Assembly: GCF_029955155.1 (NCBI RefSeq)
Contig: NZ_JAPNOZ010000005.1
Span: 143,548-207,547, forward strand
Length of the DNA: 64,000 nucleotides
Direction: 5' to 3'
DNA from: Psychrobacillus sp. NEAU-3TGS
Lineage (GTDB): Bacteria > Bacillota > Bacilli > Bacillales_A > Planococcaceae
Part shown: one piece after another, positions 17,200 to 25,497 of the stretch
Position numbering within the stretch: position 1 is the stretch's first letter
Layout: the number at the start of each line of letters is the position of its first letter
Position numbers and translations under genes: made by a program
The notes under the pieces: generated by a model
Database searches by the model: none
What the model saw: only the letters and a program-made list of their open reading frames with translations
What the model was told of the DNA's origin: nothing

Positions 17200-17976
17200 A
17201 TGAATACAAAAATATACGTAAACAACGAAAAATTCATAGCAGGTATGAGCTTGAAAGATAGTCGGGAATCCGAACAAAACAATATGGCATTGCATGTATG
17301 TGAAAATGTTAGTAATGTATTAGAAAATCGTAAGAAACTTGCTGCATCTTTAAATTGCGGATTGGAGACTTTTGTTTGTGCCAATCAAACACATAGCGCT
17401 AATTTCCACCGAGTAACGCTCGACGACAAAGGCCGCGGCGCTGATACAACAGAGAACGCTATATTGGATACAGACGCCTTGTATACATATGAGCCGGATT
17501 TGTTATTATGTAGCTTCACCGCTGATTGTGTTCCCGTTATTTTCTTCAATGAGCACACTGGCCTCATTGGTGTCATTCATTCTGGATGGCAAGGTACTGT
17601 CAAAGAAATTACTTGGAAGCTTTTTGAACATTTAAAGCAAGTAGAGCAATGTAATATGCATGATATACACGTCCAACTTGGTCCAGCCCTTAGTCAGGAG
17701 AAATTTGAAGTAGACGAAGATGTATATGTTCAATTTAAAGAGCTTGGTTATACAGATGATTTTATTTATTACAAGGACGAAACACGCAAGTATCATATTG
17801 ATAACCAGTTAACCGTGAAAAGGCAGTGTGAGTTAGCAGGAATCCCTTATCAGCAAATTACGATAGACCGTACTTGTACGTTTTTGAGTCCAGATGGATT
17901 CTCTTACCGACAAGACAAAAAAAGTGGAAGACATATGAGTTTTATTATGAAAAAGGGCAGTTTCGATAGAGCTTAA
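17200..17976 (+). CDS. PgeF/YlmD-family copper/zinc nucleoside-processing protein
   Basis: Laccase-like domain protein of 258 residues (DUF152/YfiH). The metal-binding residues are in place: His65 in NQTHSA, Cys110 in TADCVPV and His127 in VIHSGWQGT. Homologues act as purine nucleoside phosphorylase/adenosine deaminase or polyphenol oxidase in vitro, and PgeF edits cytoplasmic peptidoglycan precursors in E. coli. Bacilli usually have ylmD in the division cluster; this stand-alone copy is outside that context and may be a paralogue. The gene has its own terminators on both sides. Function at pathway level is uncertain. Confidence 0.87.
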   Translation: MNTKIYVNNEKFIAGMSLKDSRESEQNNMALHVCENVSNVLENRKKLAASLNCGLETFVCANQTHSANFHRVTLDDKGRGADTTENAILDTDALYTYEPDLLLCSFTADCVPVIFFNEHTGLIGVIHSGWQGTVKEITWKLFEHLKQVEQCNMHDIHVQLGPALSQEKFEVDEDVYVQFKELGYTDDFIYYKDETRKYHIDNQLTVKRQCELAGIPYQQITIDRTCTFLSPDGFSYRQDKKSGRHMSFIMKKGSFDRA

Positions 17977-18028
17977 CATTTAAAAGAGTTAATTACACTT
18001 GAATGCTAATTTCTATGTGGATAAAGAT

Positions 18029-18059
18029 TAAAAAGGACCTACGGTATAGGTCCTTTTTA
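18029..18059. terminator. Bidirectional terminator between PgeF and LysM-CAP genes
   Basis: AAAAAGGACCTA pairs with TAGGTCCTTTTT around a short loop, between two convergent genes. It is A/T-flanked for both directions. Confidence 0.88.
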
Positions 18060-18073
18060 ATCTTTAACAGCTC

Positions 18074-18685
18074 TTATTTTTGTATAAACATTTGTGTCCA
18101 GTAATTACCGTCTTTCACATATCCTACTCCAATATGCGTGAAGTTTTTATTGAGAATGTTTGCTCTATGCCCTTCGCTATTCATCCATGCTTTTACTACA
18201 TCAGATGCAGACTGTTGACCTTTTGCAATGTTTTCTCCGGCTGCTTTATATGTAACACCATAGGCTTTCATCATATCAAACGGTGAACCATAGGTTGGGC
18301 TTGTATGATCGAAATAATTCTTATCATGCATATCTTGAGACTTCGCTTCTGCTACTCTTGCAAGCTCCCAATCGTCTTTCAGTGCTGGAAGCCCAGCATT
18401 TGCTCGTTCTATATTTATAAGCTTAATCACTTCTTGCTCTACACTAGCTTGTTCTTTTGTTGGAACATTTATCTTTTGACCAGCGTAGATAAGATTTGGA
18501 TTCGCAAGCTGTGGATTTGCCTCAATTAGTTCCTGAACTCCTGTTTGAGTCTTCAACGCAATTTTCCAAAGGGTGTCTCCCCCTTCAACTGAATATGAAC
18601 TATCCGCCGCCATTGCGCTCATCGGTACTAATAAAGATATAGATAAAACAGAAGCAATCGTAGCTTTCCCAAATTTTTTAAGCAT
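18074..18685 (-). CDS. Secreted LysM-CAP domain protein
   Basis: Exported cell-surface protein of 203 residues: signal peptide (positively charged start, hydrophobic core, likely cleavage after AMA at 26), one LysM repeat (about 31-76, SVEGGDTLWKIALKTQTG) and a CAP/SCP domain (about 85-203) with HTSPTYGSPFDMM, AAGENIAKG and WMNSEGHRANILN. It resembles B. subtilis YkwD-like CAP proteins with a wall-binding module. The catalytic-like CAP residues His, Glu and His are present but activity is unproven in bacteria. A perfect WalR box and a ribosome-site-sequestering inverted repeat lie in its leader, which suggests control by the WalRK system encoded 11 kb away. Confidence 0.9.
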   Translation of the reverse strand: MLKKFGKATIASVLSISLLVPMSAMAADSSYSVEGGDTLWKIALKTQTGVQELIEANPQLANPNLIYAGQKINVPTKEQASVEQEVIKLINIERANAGLPALKDDWELARVAEAKSQDMHDKNYFDHTSPTYGSPFDMMKAYGVTYKAAGENIAKGQQSASDVVKAWMNSEGHRANILNKNFTHIGVGYVKDGNYWTQMFIQK

Positions 18686-18691
18686 TCTATC

Positions 18692-18766
18692 AATCCTTCC
18701 AATTCGTTATATATTCATAGTAAGTAGTTTCATAGAGTTATTCACTACTTAATATTTGGAAGGATT
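18692..18766 (-). promoter_or_regulatory. Leader inverted repeat covering the LysM-CAP ribosome site
   Basis: On the minus strand AATCCTTCCAA (18756-18766) is perfectly complementary to TTGGAAGGATT (18692-18702), and the latter contains the gene's Shine-Dalgarno sequence GGAAGGA 8 nt from the ATG. A nested 8-bp pair TAAGTAGT/ACTACTTA (18721-18728, 18744-18751) lies between. In RNA this would form a two-level hairpin hiding the ribosome site. It only works if the transcript begins upstream of 18766, which is not shown. Confidence 0.55.
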
Positions 18767-18783
18767 TTTACAATTTCATTACA
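18767..18783 (-). promoter_or_regulatory. WalR binding box upstream of the LysM-CAP gene
   Basis: On the minus (sense) strand TGTAAT-GAAAT-TGTAAA fits the WalR consensus TGTWAH-N5-TGTWAH at every position. The target is a secreted wall-binding protein, the type of gene WalR controls in B. subtilis (for example yocH). Confidence 0.65.
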
Positions 18784-18904
18784 TATGTAATAAACAATTT
18801 GTTCTTTATGGTGAAGTAACGTTTTTTACTAAAGAGGTTGGTAATATAATTGAAACATATCCTGAATAGGAAAAAGTTACCTCTAAGTAATGTCGCTATT
18901 TAAA

Positions 18905-19693
18905 TTAGTTATCCCATACTTCTTTTAATGTTTCTCTAAACAAAACATCTAGTTTTTCTGTAGGATCTTCTATTTTAACTGTTAATGTTTGAATATAAGC
19001 TTCCAGTCGTGCCATTTCACTTTCTAAAAATTCATTGATCACTTCAATTCGCGGCTCCATGTCTAATTCATCGCCTTTTATCTTTCTTTCTAGAAGATGA
19101 TCGATCTCGTTTTTTAATCTGTCATTTAAAACCATTGCTTGTAGTAATTCATGAAAGTCAATTGGTGGTACCGTTTTATACTCTTCAATCCATTTGCAGG
19201 CCAAGACAGGTCGAAGCACATAAAAGTACTTCTTTATTTTTACTTCAGAGCCTTGTAGATATTCTCGATAATTGTTTTTCGCCATGTTTAAGTAGTGGTA
19301 CAAGCTTGCATTTGGGTAAAAAACTTCCGATTCTAACCCGCGTAATTTATCGATAAATGAGTACTTTTGAAAATAAATAATATTACTTCGCATCCACTCC
19401 AAAAGAGGTGGATTACTCTTTCTAAACAAACGCAAAGCTTTTGTAATATCCCAACCGCTTATATCTAATAAATCATTGATCGGTACTTCAATTACATCTC
19501 TCTTCGTACCAATTCCTTGCGGATCAATCGATAGATACCAATCTGGTTGATGCACATAAATAAATCGTACGTCGTAATCACTATCTTTAGAAGGAAATCC
19601 CCAAGCGCGGCTACCAGATTCGACAGCAAAGAGAACCTTTACTTGATATTTTTCTTCAATTTCTAGCAATTTTTTTAGAATAATTTCATTCAT
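18905..19693 (-). CDS. YcgL/RlaP-family nucleotidyltransferase
   Basis: Predicted DNA polymerase beta-superfamily nucleotidyltransferase of 262 residues (PF10127 type). The active-site pattern is visible: ESGSRAWGF (25-33) and the metal-binding acids in KDSDYDVRF (Asp39 and Asp41). The helical C-terminal half includes PPLLEWMRSNIIYF, typical of the family. B. subtilis YcgL and phage RNA repair-associated proteins belong here, but the substrate nucleotide and target are unknown. It stands alone between the LysM-CAP gene and a divergent exporter gene. Confidence 0.85.
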   Translation of the reverse strand: MNEIILKKLLEIEEKYQVKVLFAVESGSRAWGFPSKDSDYDVRFIYVHQPDWYLSIDPQGIGTKRDVIEVPINDLLDISGWDITKALRLFRKSNPPLLEWMRSNIIYFQKYSFIDKLRGLESEVFYPNASLYHYLNMAKNNYREYLQGSEVKIKKYFYVLRPVLACKWIEEYKTVPPIDFHELLQAMVLNDRLKNEIDHLLERKIKGDELDMEPRIEVINEFLESEMARLEAYIQTLTVKIEDPTEKLDVLFRETLKEVWDN

Positions 19694-19847
19694 TAAAAAA
19701 CCTCCCTAAACTTATATTTGCGTTTTATTGACATTAACTTTGTTCTTTATGTTTTTTAGTAACTAGGAATGCTTTCCATGTGTGCTGATCTTCCACTTAT
19801 CTATGATATAATAACCTGGTTGTTTTGAGTACCAAGGAGGTATTATA

Positions 19848-20762
19848 TTGAAACTAAATAAAGGTATTCTGTTTATATTATTGGGAGCTTCATTTTTTGG
19901 TTTTACACCAATATTTGCGAAGCTTGGATTTGGTTACGGCTACTCCCTCGGCCAAATCAATATCGTTCAAATGTCAATTTCCTTTATACTTTTATGGTCT
20001 TTTACTTTAATGAAACGCTCCAGTTTCAAGGGGCTTACTAAGAAGAACGTTCTTCAAGTCATGGTGACCGGTTGTTTTATAGGTTTAACAAGTATCTTCT
20101 ATTACGGTTCAATGCAATATTTACCCGCTTCATTGGCTATCATTTTAATGTTCCAATTTGTTTGGATAGGGATTATTTTAGAATGGGTTTTCAGCAAAAT
20201 TAAACCTGCTCCTACGACAATAATCTCCATTATTTTAATCCTAATTGGAGTCTTTTTTGCCTCAAATGTTTTAGATGGAGACATACAAGGTCTGCCAATT
20301 AAAGGTTTCATTTTTGGAATTTTATCCGCCTTTACGTATGCGGGATTTATATTTTTCAGCGGAAAGGTTGCTGTAGAAGTGGATGCGTGGACACGGAGCT
20401 CTTTAATGGTAACAGGATCAACCATTTTGGTATTTATCCTGTTCATCCGGGATATTCCATCTGTACTGCCGTTAGAGCAAAATTTACTAACTACCGCGGT
20501 CGGAGTTTCATTGTTTGGAGCTGTACTTCCTCCATTATTTTTTGCAGTAGGTGCACCATTAGTTTCTGGAGGATTTGCCAATATATTAACCTCCATTGAG
20601 TTACCTATTGCCATACTATCTGCTAGCATTATTTTATCCGAAACAGTAACGCCTCTTCAGTGGTTAGGTACAGTTATTATTTTATTAGCTATTGCATTTA
20701 ATGAAGTTGGAAGTAATATTTTTAAAGTTAAGAAGCATAAAAAGCAGGGACTCCATTCATGA
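19848..20762 (+). CDS. EamA-family (DMT) membrane exporter
   Basis: Drug/metabolite transporter superfamily protein of 304 residues with ten predicted transmembrane helices in two EamA repeats (about 5-140 and 150-290). Family features include ILLGASFFGFTPIFAKLGF at the start and SIELPIAILSASIILSE late in the second repeat. Such proteins export metabolites such as amino acids or riboflavin-type compounds; the substrate is unknown. The start is TTG (19848) behind CAAGGAGG. The stop codon is embedded in the terminator hairpin. Confidence 0.87.
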   Translation: MKLNKGILFILLGASFFGFTPIFAKLGFGYGYSLGQINIVQMSISFILLWSFTLMKRSSFKGLTKKNVLQVMVTGCFIGLTSIFYYGSMQYLPASLAIILMFQFVWIGIILEWVFSKIKPAPTTIISIILILIGVFFASNVLDGDIQGLPIKGFIFGILSAFTYAGFIFFSGKVAVEVDAWTRSSLMVTGSTILVFILFIRDIPSVLPLEQNLLTTAVGVSLFGAVLPPLFFAVGAPLVSGGFANILTSIELPIAILSASIILSETVTPLQWLGTVIILLAIAFNEVGSNIFKVKKHKKQGLHS

Positions 20763-20776
20763 TTCCCTGCTTTTTT
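20742..20776 (+). terminator. Terminator overlapping the EamA stop codon
   Basis: AAGCAGGGA pairs with TCCCTGCTT followed by T-rich sequence; the stop TGA lies in the loop. Confidence 0.85.
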
Positions 20777-20806
20777 ATGATTTTATTTCATTCTTTAAGA
20801 GAAACA

Positions 20807-21304
20807 TTACATCGTTGCTGCCGAGGAAGCTGCTGCTTGATCAGCCTTGACGCAATCGATAGCGACAACGATTGCTATGATGACGCCCTCCATCTCTTCA
20901 TCCAGAATTTGAACTTGGTAGCTATCGCCCCATGTAAACCATTCCTTGCTCACTTTACCGACGACTTTTCCATGCTGTAACACTTGGAAATCCATATCCC
21001 ACCAGTTACCATGTACTTCCACACCTGCTGCATCAATCGTATAGCGGGCCTTAAAAAAGGAAAACTCTTTCTTTATCGTTAATACTTCTCGACCATTTAC
21101 TTCCACAAAAAACTGAGGTAAAAAACTGAATACCTTTTTTGTGATGAGTGCTATTTCCTCTCTTGTTGTATCCATAATGGAGAAAGTCTTTGGAATTTGC
21201 ATAAAACTGCCCTCCACAAAGTAAACATCTCTCTCCTGCTGATCCTTTACCGTAAATTTGCCACCTAGACTGAATACCTTTTGTTTTATATAAAGTTGCT
21301 TCAT
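20807..21304 (-). CDS. LURP-one-related (YxjI) protein
   Basis: Cytosolic protein of 165 residues with the tubby-like/LURP-one beta-barrel pattern: MKQLYIKQKVFSLGGKFTV at the start, then DVYFVEGSFM, FFKARYTIDAAG and VGKVSKEWFTWGDSYQVQI. It is similar to B. subtilis YxjI. The family binds phospholipid or acts in scaffolding in eukaryotes; the bacterial role is unknown. The C-terminus (after about 150) is Ala/Ser-rich. It is monocistronic and convergent with the EamA gene. Confidence 0.87.
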   Translation of the reverse strand: MKQLYIKQKVFSLGGKFTVKDQQERDVYFVEGSFMQIPKTFSIMDTTREEIALITKKVFSFLPQFFVEVNGREVLTIKKEFSFFKARYTIDAAGVEVHGNWWDMDFQVLQHGKVVGKVSKEWFTWGDSYQVQILDEEMEGVIIAIVVAIDCVKADQAAASSAATM

Positions 21305-21582
21305 ACGACGGCCTCCCCCTGTAATATACTACTAAAAGTATAACATTGAACGGATTTTGATACTAAAAACCCTACCTATTTGAAAACCAGTCTTTGGTTG
21401 GAACTAAAAGTGTATATATCTTTGTTAAATTCATCTGTATATGTTACTCCGAAGACAAGCATAAATAGGATTAGGTCTACATTATAATTCAAGCGAAAAA
21501 TACTAAAGTAGTCCTTATTACATTCTTCTAAAAATTATAATATACTCAAAATGAGGATAAATTAGAGAATGGAGTTACTCAG

Positions 21583-21753
21583 ATGGAGCGTATAAAGCAA
21601 CAAACACTATTATCAAATGCACAAACATCCTTTGATGAATTACTTGCTTTAATTGAGAGTATTCCCTTACGAAATAGGAAAAATCACTACAACTGGGCAA
21701 TTAAAAAATGTGAAATAATAGCGGAAGAAATTAAAAGTAACAAAACCACCTAA
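21583..21753 (+). CDS. Hypothetical 56-aa protein
   Basis: A short open frame starting with ATG 8 nt after a GGAG ribosome site and ending right at a hairpin terminator. The product is mostly helical by composition, has no signal or membrane segment, and contains SFDELLALIESIPLRNRKN and a lysine-rich tail. A TATAAT-like element lies about 45 nt upstream. I do not recognise the family. Presence of start, ribosome site and dedicated terminator supports a real small gene. Confidence 0.65.
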   Translation: MERIKQQTLLSNAQTSFDELLALIESIPLRNRKNHYNWAIKKCEIIAEEIKSNKTT

Positions 21754-21788
21754 GACGTTATAGAATCAAGGTTTTAGGTGGTATTTTT
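21745..21788 (+). terminator. Terminator of the 56-aa ORF
   Basis: ACCACCTAA pairs with TTAGGTGGT around a 20-nt loop, followed by ATTTTT. The stop codon lies inside the left arm. Confidence 0.8.
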
Positions 21789-21834
21789 GATTGTATTTAC
21801 TAGTGTTATTCCGCATTAATCGAAAATTGAACTA

Positions 21835-22260
21835 CTAAAGCATTTTACCTGTATAGAAAGAACTAGCTAATTGATCAAAATCATAATCTTTCAATTCCTC
21901 TAGAGTTATATTTGCATGCGAACCTTCATGTACCATTAAATTACTGTTTGGACCAAGATGGATTAAAATAACAGGCTTGTCAGTGGCATAAGCATAACCA
22001 AGTTCCCACGCTGTTCCACTGTCCGAATAGTTACCATGATAGATACCTACGACGATTTCTGCCCACTTAATATGTTTTATATCATTCATAAATGTTTCAA
22101 TGGACCATTGACGTGAACCCACCTCAACACGTTCATCAATTGGATTTCTAAGCGGAGAGAATACTTTCAAACCTTTTTCCGCCAAAATTGCTTCCACCTG
22201 TTCTAAGCATTCAATCTCCTTCTCGTTAAAAAATGGGCTGGCTAAATATACTCTCTTCAT
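21835..22260 (-). CDS. Nucleoside 2-deoxyribosyltransferase-like protein
   Basis: Protein of 141 residues of the nucleoside 2-deoxyribosyltransferase family (PF05014): RVYLASPFFNEKE at the start, FMNDIKHIKWAEIVVGI with the acidic pair in the middle, and SDSGTAWELGYAYATDKPVI carrying the conserved catalytic Glu. Such enzymes exchange bases on deoxyribonucleosides or hydrolyse the bond. The long frame begins at 22317, but AAGGAG just before 22260 and the match to family N-termini select MKRVYLA. It stands alone; a nucleotide-salvage role is inferred from the family only. Confidence 0.88.
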   Translation of the reverse strand: MKRVYLASPFFNEKEIECLEQVEAILAEKGLKVFSPLRNPIDERVEVGSRQWSIETFMNDIKHIKWAEIVVGIYHGNYSDSGTAWELGYAYATDKPVILIHLGPNSNLMVHEGSHANITLEELKDYDFDQLASSFYTGKML

Positions 22261-22420
22261 TGGTTTAATCTCCTTCAATTTTTGATAATTACTTACAACG
22301 GTTGAACATTTTATCATTTACCAGCCAATTGTATCTCAAACGGTCTTCCATTCAAATACCCCGAGTAAATACTAAAATTTATTATAGAAATTAGCTGCCC
22401 ATCAGTAATCTGTTTGGCAA

Positions 22421-22900
22421 TCATTTATGATAAGGTTCATTTTTTATAATCCGAAAAGCACGATAGATCTGCTCCACCAACACCAACTTCATTAACTGAT
22501 GAGGCAAAGTCATTTTACTAAAAGATAACTTTTCATCCGAACGCTTCATCACATCCTCATGCAAACCAAGAGATCCGCCAATAACAAAAGCGATTTTGCT
22601 TCGTCCATATGTCATTAACGACTCTAAATCACTGGCAAGCTGCTCAGATGACTTCATCTTTCCATCAATTGCAAGCGCAATTACATAAGTGTCAGCTCCA
22701 ATTTTGGAGAGAATGCGTTCACCTTCTTTTTTCTTCACGATTTCCATATCGGCTTCACTTAAATTTTCCGATGCTTTTTCGTCCGGTACTTCCACCAAAT
22801 CAATTTTCGCATAGCTACTTAATCGCTTCGAGTATTCCTCTATCCCCAATTTTAAGTATTTTTCTTTTAACTTCCCTACCGAAACAATTTGTATATTCAC
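22421..22900 (-). CDS. rlmH: 23S rRNA pseudouridine-1915 N3-methyltransferase
   Basis: SPOUT-family methyltransferase of 159 residues that methylates pseudouridine 1915 in helix 69 of 23S rRNA on assembled 70S ribosomes. It has the usual length; the SAM-binding knot shows [13 protein letters not shown] and the C-terminus ends with [19 protein letters not shown], the family's diagnostic tail. The start is GTG at 22900 with an AAAGGTGG ribosome site. It is at its conserved place next to htrC near the origin, and its promoter region is filled with DnaA boxes. Confidence 0.97.
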   Translation of the reverse strand: MNIQIVSVGKLKEKYLKLGIEEYSKRLSSYAKIDLVEVPDEKASENLSEADMEIVKKKEGERILSKIGADTYVIALAIDGKMKSSEQLASDLESLMTYGRSKIAFVIGGSLGLHEDVMKRSDEKLSFSKMTLPHQLMKLVLVEQIYRAFRIIKNEPYHK

Positions 22901-22903
22901 AAG

Positions 22904-23319
22904 TTATCCACCTTTACATTCTGTTTACAAACAAGTTATACACATAACTTATACACATATCCACAATGCTTATCTACATATTGTGTTTTATTTTTCATTT
23001 TCTACAATATATATTGCAGCGACATTACAGTATGCGCATTTTGTGGATAACTTTTCGTTCTCATTTATTTTTTCAAGCATTGGGAAGGTTTTTTGTTCTG
23101 CAACGAACATGTCCAAAGCTTGATTTATATGAGTTTCACAACTGAATATTCTCAATTTTATACTTCCTTTCGTTTTCCGAATAATTTAATAAGTTATGCA
23201 CAAAACATTCGTGCTTATCCACAATCTATTTTATCAAATGAAAAACGAGTAGGAAAGAACAGCATTTCTTTTCCTACTCGTTGTGTAAATCTTTTATTTA
23301 CAATTCATAGTTATCCACA
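22904..23319. other. DnaA-box cluster between rlmH and htrC
   Basis: Three perfect TTATCCACA boxes (23042-23050 minus, 23215-23223 plus, 23311-23319 plus) and at least six one-mismatch boxes (22904, 22936, 22949, 22957, 22970 and 23194) occupy about 415 bp. The stretch otherwise holds only the htrC terminator and no supported gene. It may titrate DnaA or make rlmH expression DnaA-responsive. Confidence 0.7.
23241..23282 (-). terminator. Terminator of the htrC gene
   Basis: A 13-bp perfect stem (AACGAGTAGGAAA with its complement) followed on the minus strand by five Ts. Confidence 0.88.
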
Positions 23320-23322
23320 TGT

Positions 23323-24564
23323 TTATAATGTATCTGTTTCTTTTAATACAATCGTTAGTTCCACTAATTTTCCTTGGCGATATACTTTTACTTTCAGCTC
23401 ATCACCAATTTCTTTTTCATTGTATAAATGCTTTCTTAGCTCAATCGTGTTTTCTATTTTTTGACCATCCATTTCTACAATAACATCATAAGGTTTCATC
23501 CCTGCTAAAGCTGCTGGAGTATTTTCTATTACTTGATCTACTACAACTCCTGTTGTCACTTCAACTGGTAATTTTAACGTATCACGTTGATGAATCGCAG
23601 GTACATTTGTTACATCGACCAACGTAATTCCCATAGATGGACGATTTACTTTTCCGTTAGCCTCTAGGTCTTCTATAATTGGAATAGCGGAATTAACTGG
23701 TATTGCAAGTCCCATACCTTCTACGGTAGACTCTGAAATTTTCATCGAATTTATTCCTATTAATTGTCCTGCTAAATTGATCAATGCTCCACCGCTATTC
23801 CCTGGGTTAATCGCTGCGTCTGTTTGTAAAACCTCCGCTTGCCAATCTTCTACACCATCTCCGTTTATATCTGTAGGTATAGCACGATCTTTACCAGATA
23901 CAACACCAGTTGTGACAGAACCGTAGAAATCAAGTCCTAGTGGGTTTCCAATCGCAATGACAGATTCTCCTTGCTTTAATGCATCTGAATCTCCAAACTC
24001 TATGACTGTATCCACGCCCTTATCGTCAATTTCTAAAACTGCTAAGTCTGTCCATACATCACTACCAACTAATTTAGCTTCCACTTTTGCACCATCTGCT
24101 AAAGTTACTTCTACCGCCTTTGCACCTTCGATTACGTGATGATTCGTAATGACATATGCTTTACCATTTTCTTTTTTATAAATTACTCCGGAACCTGTTC
24201 CAGCTTCCTGTTCTGATTGGGATTGACTCCAAAAATTCGTTACTGATTGGATATTTGAAACTCCAACAACAGCTCCCGACGCTTTTTCTACGGCGCTTGT
24301 CACGTCTGTAGTTATATCCACGGAGAGCTGTTCTGTTTTTGCATTAGTATTAGTTGTTTTAGTAGCATTGTCGGCGGGTAAATTTGTCACGACAGAAGGT
24401 ACTAAAAACCATACAAGTAAAGCTCCAACTAATACACCCGCTAATCCACTAAAAAAATAACCAGCTACACCTCGTTTTTTTTCCCTCTTTACTTCTCGTT
24501 TTTTTACTACAGGTTCTTCTATTTTCGATTCTTCTTGTGGTCCGTATGGATTATTTGGTTCCAT
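23323..24564 (-). CDS. htrC: HtrA-like membrane-anchored serine protease (YyxA type)
   Basis: S1C-family quality-control protease of 413 residues. A basic cytoplasmic segment (1-33) leads to one membrane anchor (about 34-58) and an extracytoplasmic trypsin-like domain with His143 (ITNHHV), Asp173 (TDLAVLEI) and Ser257 (NPGNSGGAL), then a C-terminal PDZ domain (about 315-405, MKPYDVIVEMDGQKI). It degrades misfolded secreted proteins. It sits downstream of walJ, as in B. subtilis, but a terminator at 24660-24691 and its own upstream palindrome indicate separate control. Confidence 0.95.
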   Translation of the reverse strand: MEPNNPYGPQEESKIEEPVVKKREVKREKKRGVAGYFFSGLAGVLVGALLVWFLVPSVVTNLPADNATKTTNTNAKTEQLSVDITTDVTSAVEKASGAVVGVSNIQSVTNFWSQSQSEQEAGTGSGVIYKKENGKAYVITNHHVIEGAKAVEVTLADGAKVEAKLVGSDVWTDLAVLEIDDKGVDTVIEFGDSDALKQGESVIAIGNPLGLDFYGSVTTGVVSGKDRAIPTDINGDGVEDWQAEVLQTDAAINPGNSGGALINLAGQLIGINSMKISESTVEGMGLAIPVNSAIPIIEDLEANGKVNRPSMGITLVDVTNVPAIHQRDTLKLPVEVTTGVVVDQVIENTPAALAGMKPYDVIVEMDGQKIENTIELRKHLYNEKEIGDELKVKVYRQGKLVELTIVLKETDTL

Positions 24565-24588
24565 GTTTTATCTTCCTCTCTTTTTTAT

Positions 24589-24608
24589 GTAACTGTTTGT
24601 ACAGTTAC
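24589..24608. promoter_or_regulatory. Perfect inverted repeat upstream of htrC
   Basis: GTAACTGT-TTGT-ACAGTTAC, 8-bp arms with a 4-nt centre, 25 bp upstream of the htrC start. It could be an operator for a dimeric repressor or stress regulator, or a leader hairpin. Confidence 0.45.
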
Positions 24609-24659
24609 TTTACCCAACTCACATTAAAATAAGATGAAAATTGGTTGAAAGATAAATAA

Positions 24660-24691
24660 AAAAGTTCCAAAGCCTGAACTTTGGAACTTTT
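24660..24691 (-). terminator. Terminator after walJ (end of the wal operon)
   Basis: A 13-bp perfect stem AAAAGTTCCAAAG with a 6-nt loop, T-rich on the minus strand, 5 nt after the walJ stop. Confidence 0.9.
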
Positions 24692-24696
24692 ACTAT

Positions 24697-25485
24697 TTAA
24701 ACGGAAACTAATTCGGTTGGAACATTCGCATCTGTATCGTGAAGATGTACATATTCTCCTGCAATAACTCCACAAGATTCTAACGTTTGTGCAACGCTCA
24801 TTCGTGCAAGATCTTTCATATTATTATCTTTACTTAAATGCGATAAATAAATATGCGTGTTTTTAATATCCACCACTTCACTCATTGCAACTGCAGCATC
24901 TTCGTTGGATACATGTCCTACGTCACTTAATATCCTTCTTTTAATAGACCATGGATAGCGTCCCATTTGAAGCATACTCACATCGTGGTTGCTTTCAAAA
25001 ACAAATGAATCCGCTCCTTTTATATGCCCTTTCATTCTGTCGCTAACATACCCAGTATCCGTAATTAAGACAAGTTTACGACCATTTTCATGAAAGATAT
25101 AAAACATTGGGTCTGCCGCATCATGTGATACTGCAAATGACTGAATATCAATACTACCAAATGTTTTCACAGCTTCCATATCAAATTGGAATCGTTGTTC
25201 AACCGGCACATTCCCAATAAGAGAATCCATTGCTAGCCATGTTTTTTCATTTGCATAAATAGGAATCCCATGTTTTCTTGCAACGACACCTAGTCCTTTA
25301 ATATGATCACTATGCTCATGAGTAATAAAAATACCCGACAATTTTTTTATATCGCGATCTATCTCGCTAAAAAGCTGCTCCATCTTCTTACCACTTAAGC
25401 CTACGTCTACTAAAAAAGAATGCTCCTCATTTTCCACATAAATAGCATTCCCACTACTCCCACTTGCTAAAACACTAAACTTCAT
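24697..25485 (-). CDS. walJ: WalJ metallo-beta-lactamase fold hydrolase
   Basis: Metallo-beta-lactamase superfamily protein of 262 residues with the metal motif [12 protein letters not shown] (55-66), a later His in [10 protein letters not shown] and Asp in [10 protein letters not shown]. subtilis WalJ (YycJ) is a 5'-exonuclease-like DNA-processing protein linked to replication-division coordination and cell-wall control. Last gene of walR-walK-walH-walI-walJ, 12 nt after walI, with a terminator just after. Confidence 0.95.
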   Translation of the reverse strand: MKFSVLASGSSGNAIYVENEEHSFLVDVGLSGKKMEQLFSEIDRDIKKLSGIFITHEHSDHIKGLGVVARKHGIPIYANEKTWLAMDSLIGNVPVEQRFQFDMEAVKTFGSIDIQSFAVSHDAADPMFYIFHENGRKLVLITDTGYVSDRMKGHIKGADSFVFESNHDVSMLQMGRYPWSIKRRILSDVGHVSNEDAAVAMSEVVDIKNTHIYLSHLSKDNNMKDLARMSVAQTLESCGVIAGEYVHLHDTDANVPTELVSV

Positions 25486-25497
25486 TGTTAAAACTCC

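Noticed and set aside
23093-23464. 123-codon plus-strand frame over the rlmH-htrC gap
   Set aside because: It runs antisense through the end of htrC, has no ribosome site, and its sequence is explained by DnaA boxes and the htrC terminator.
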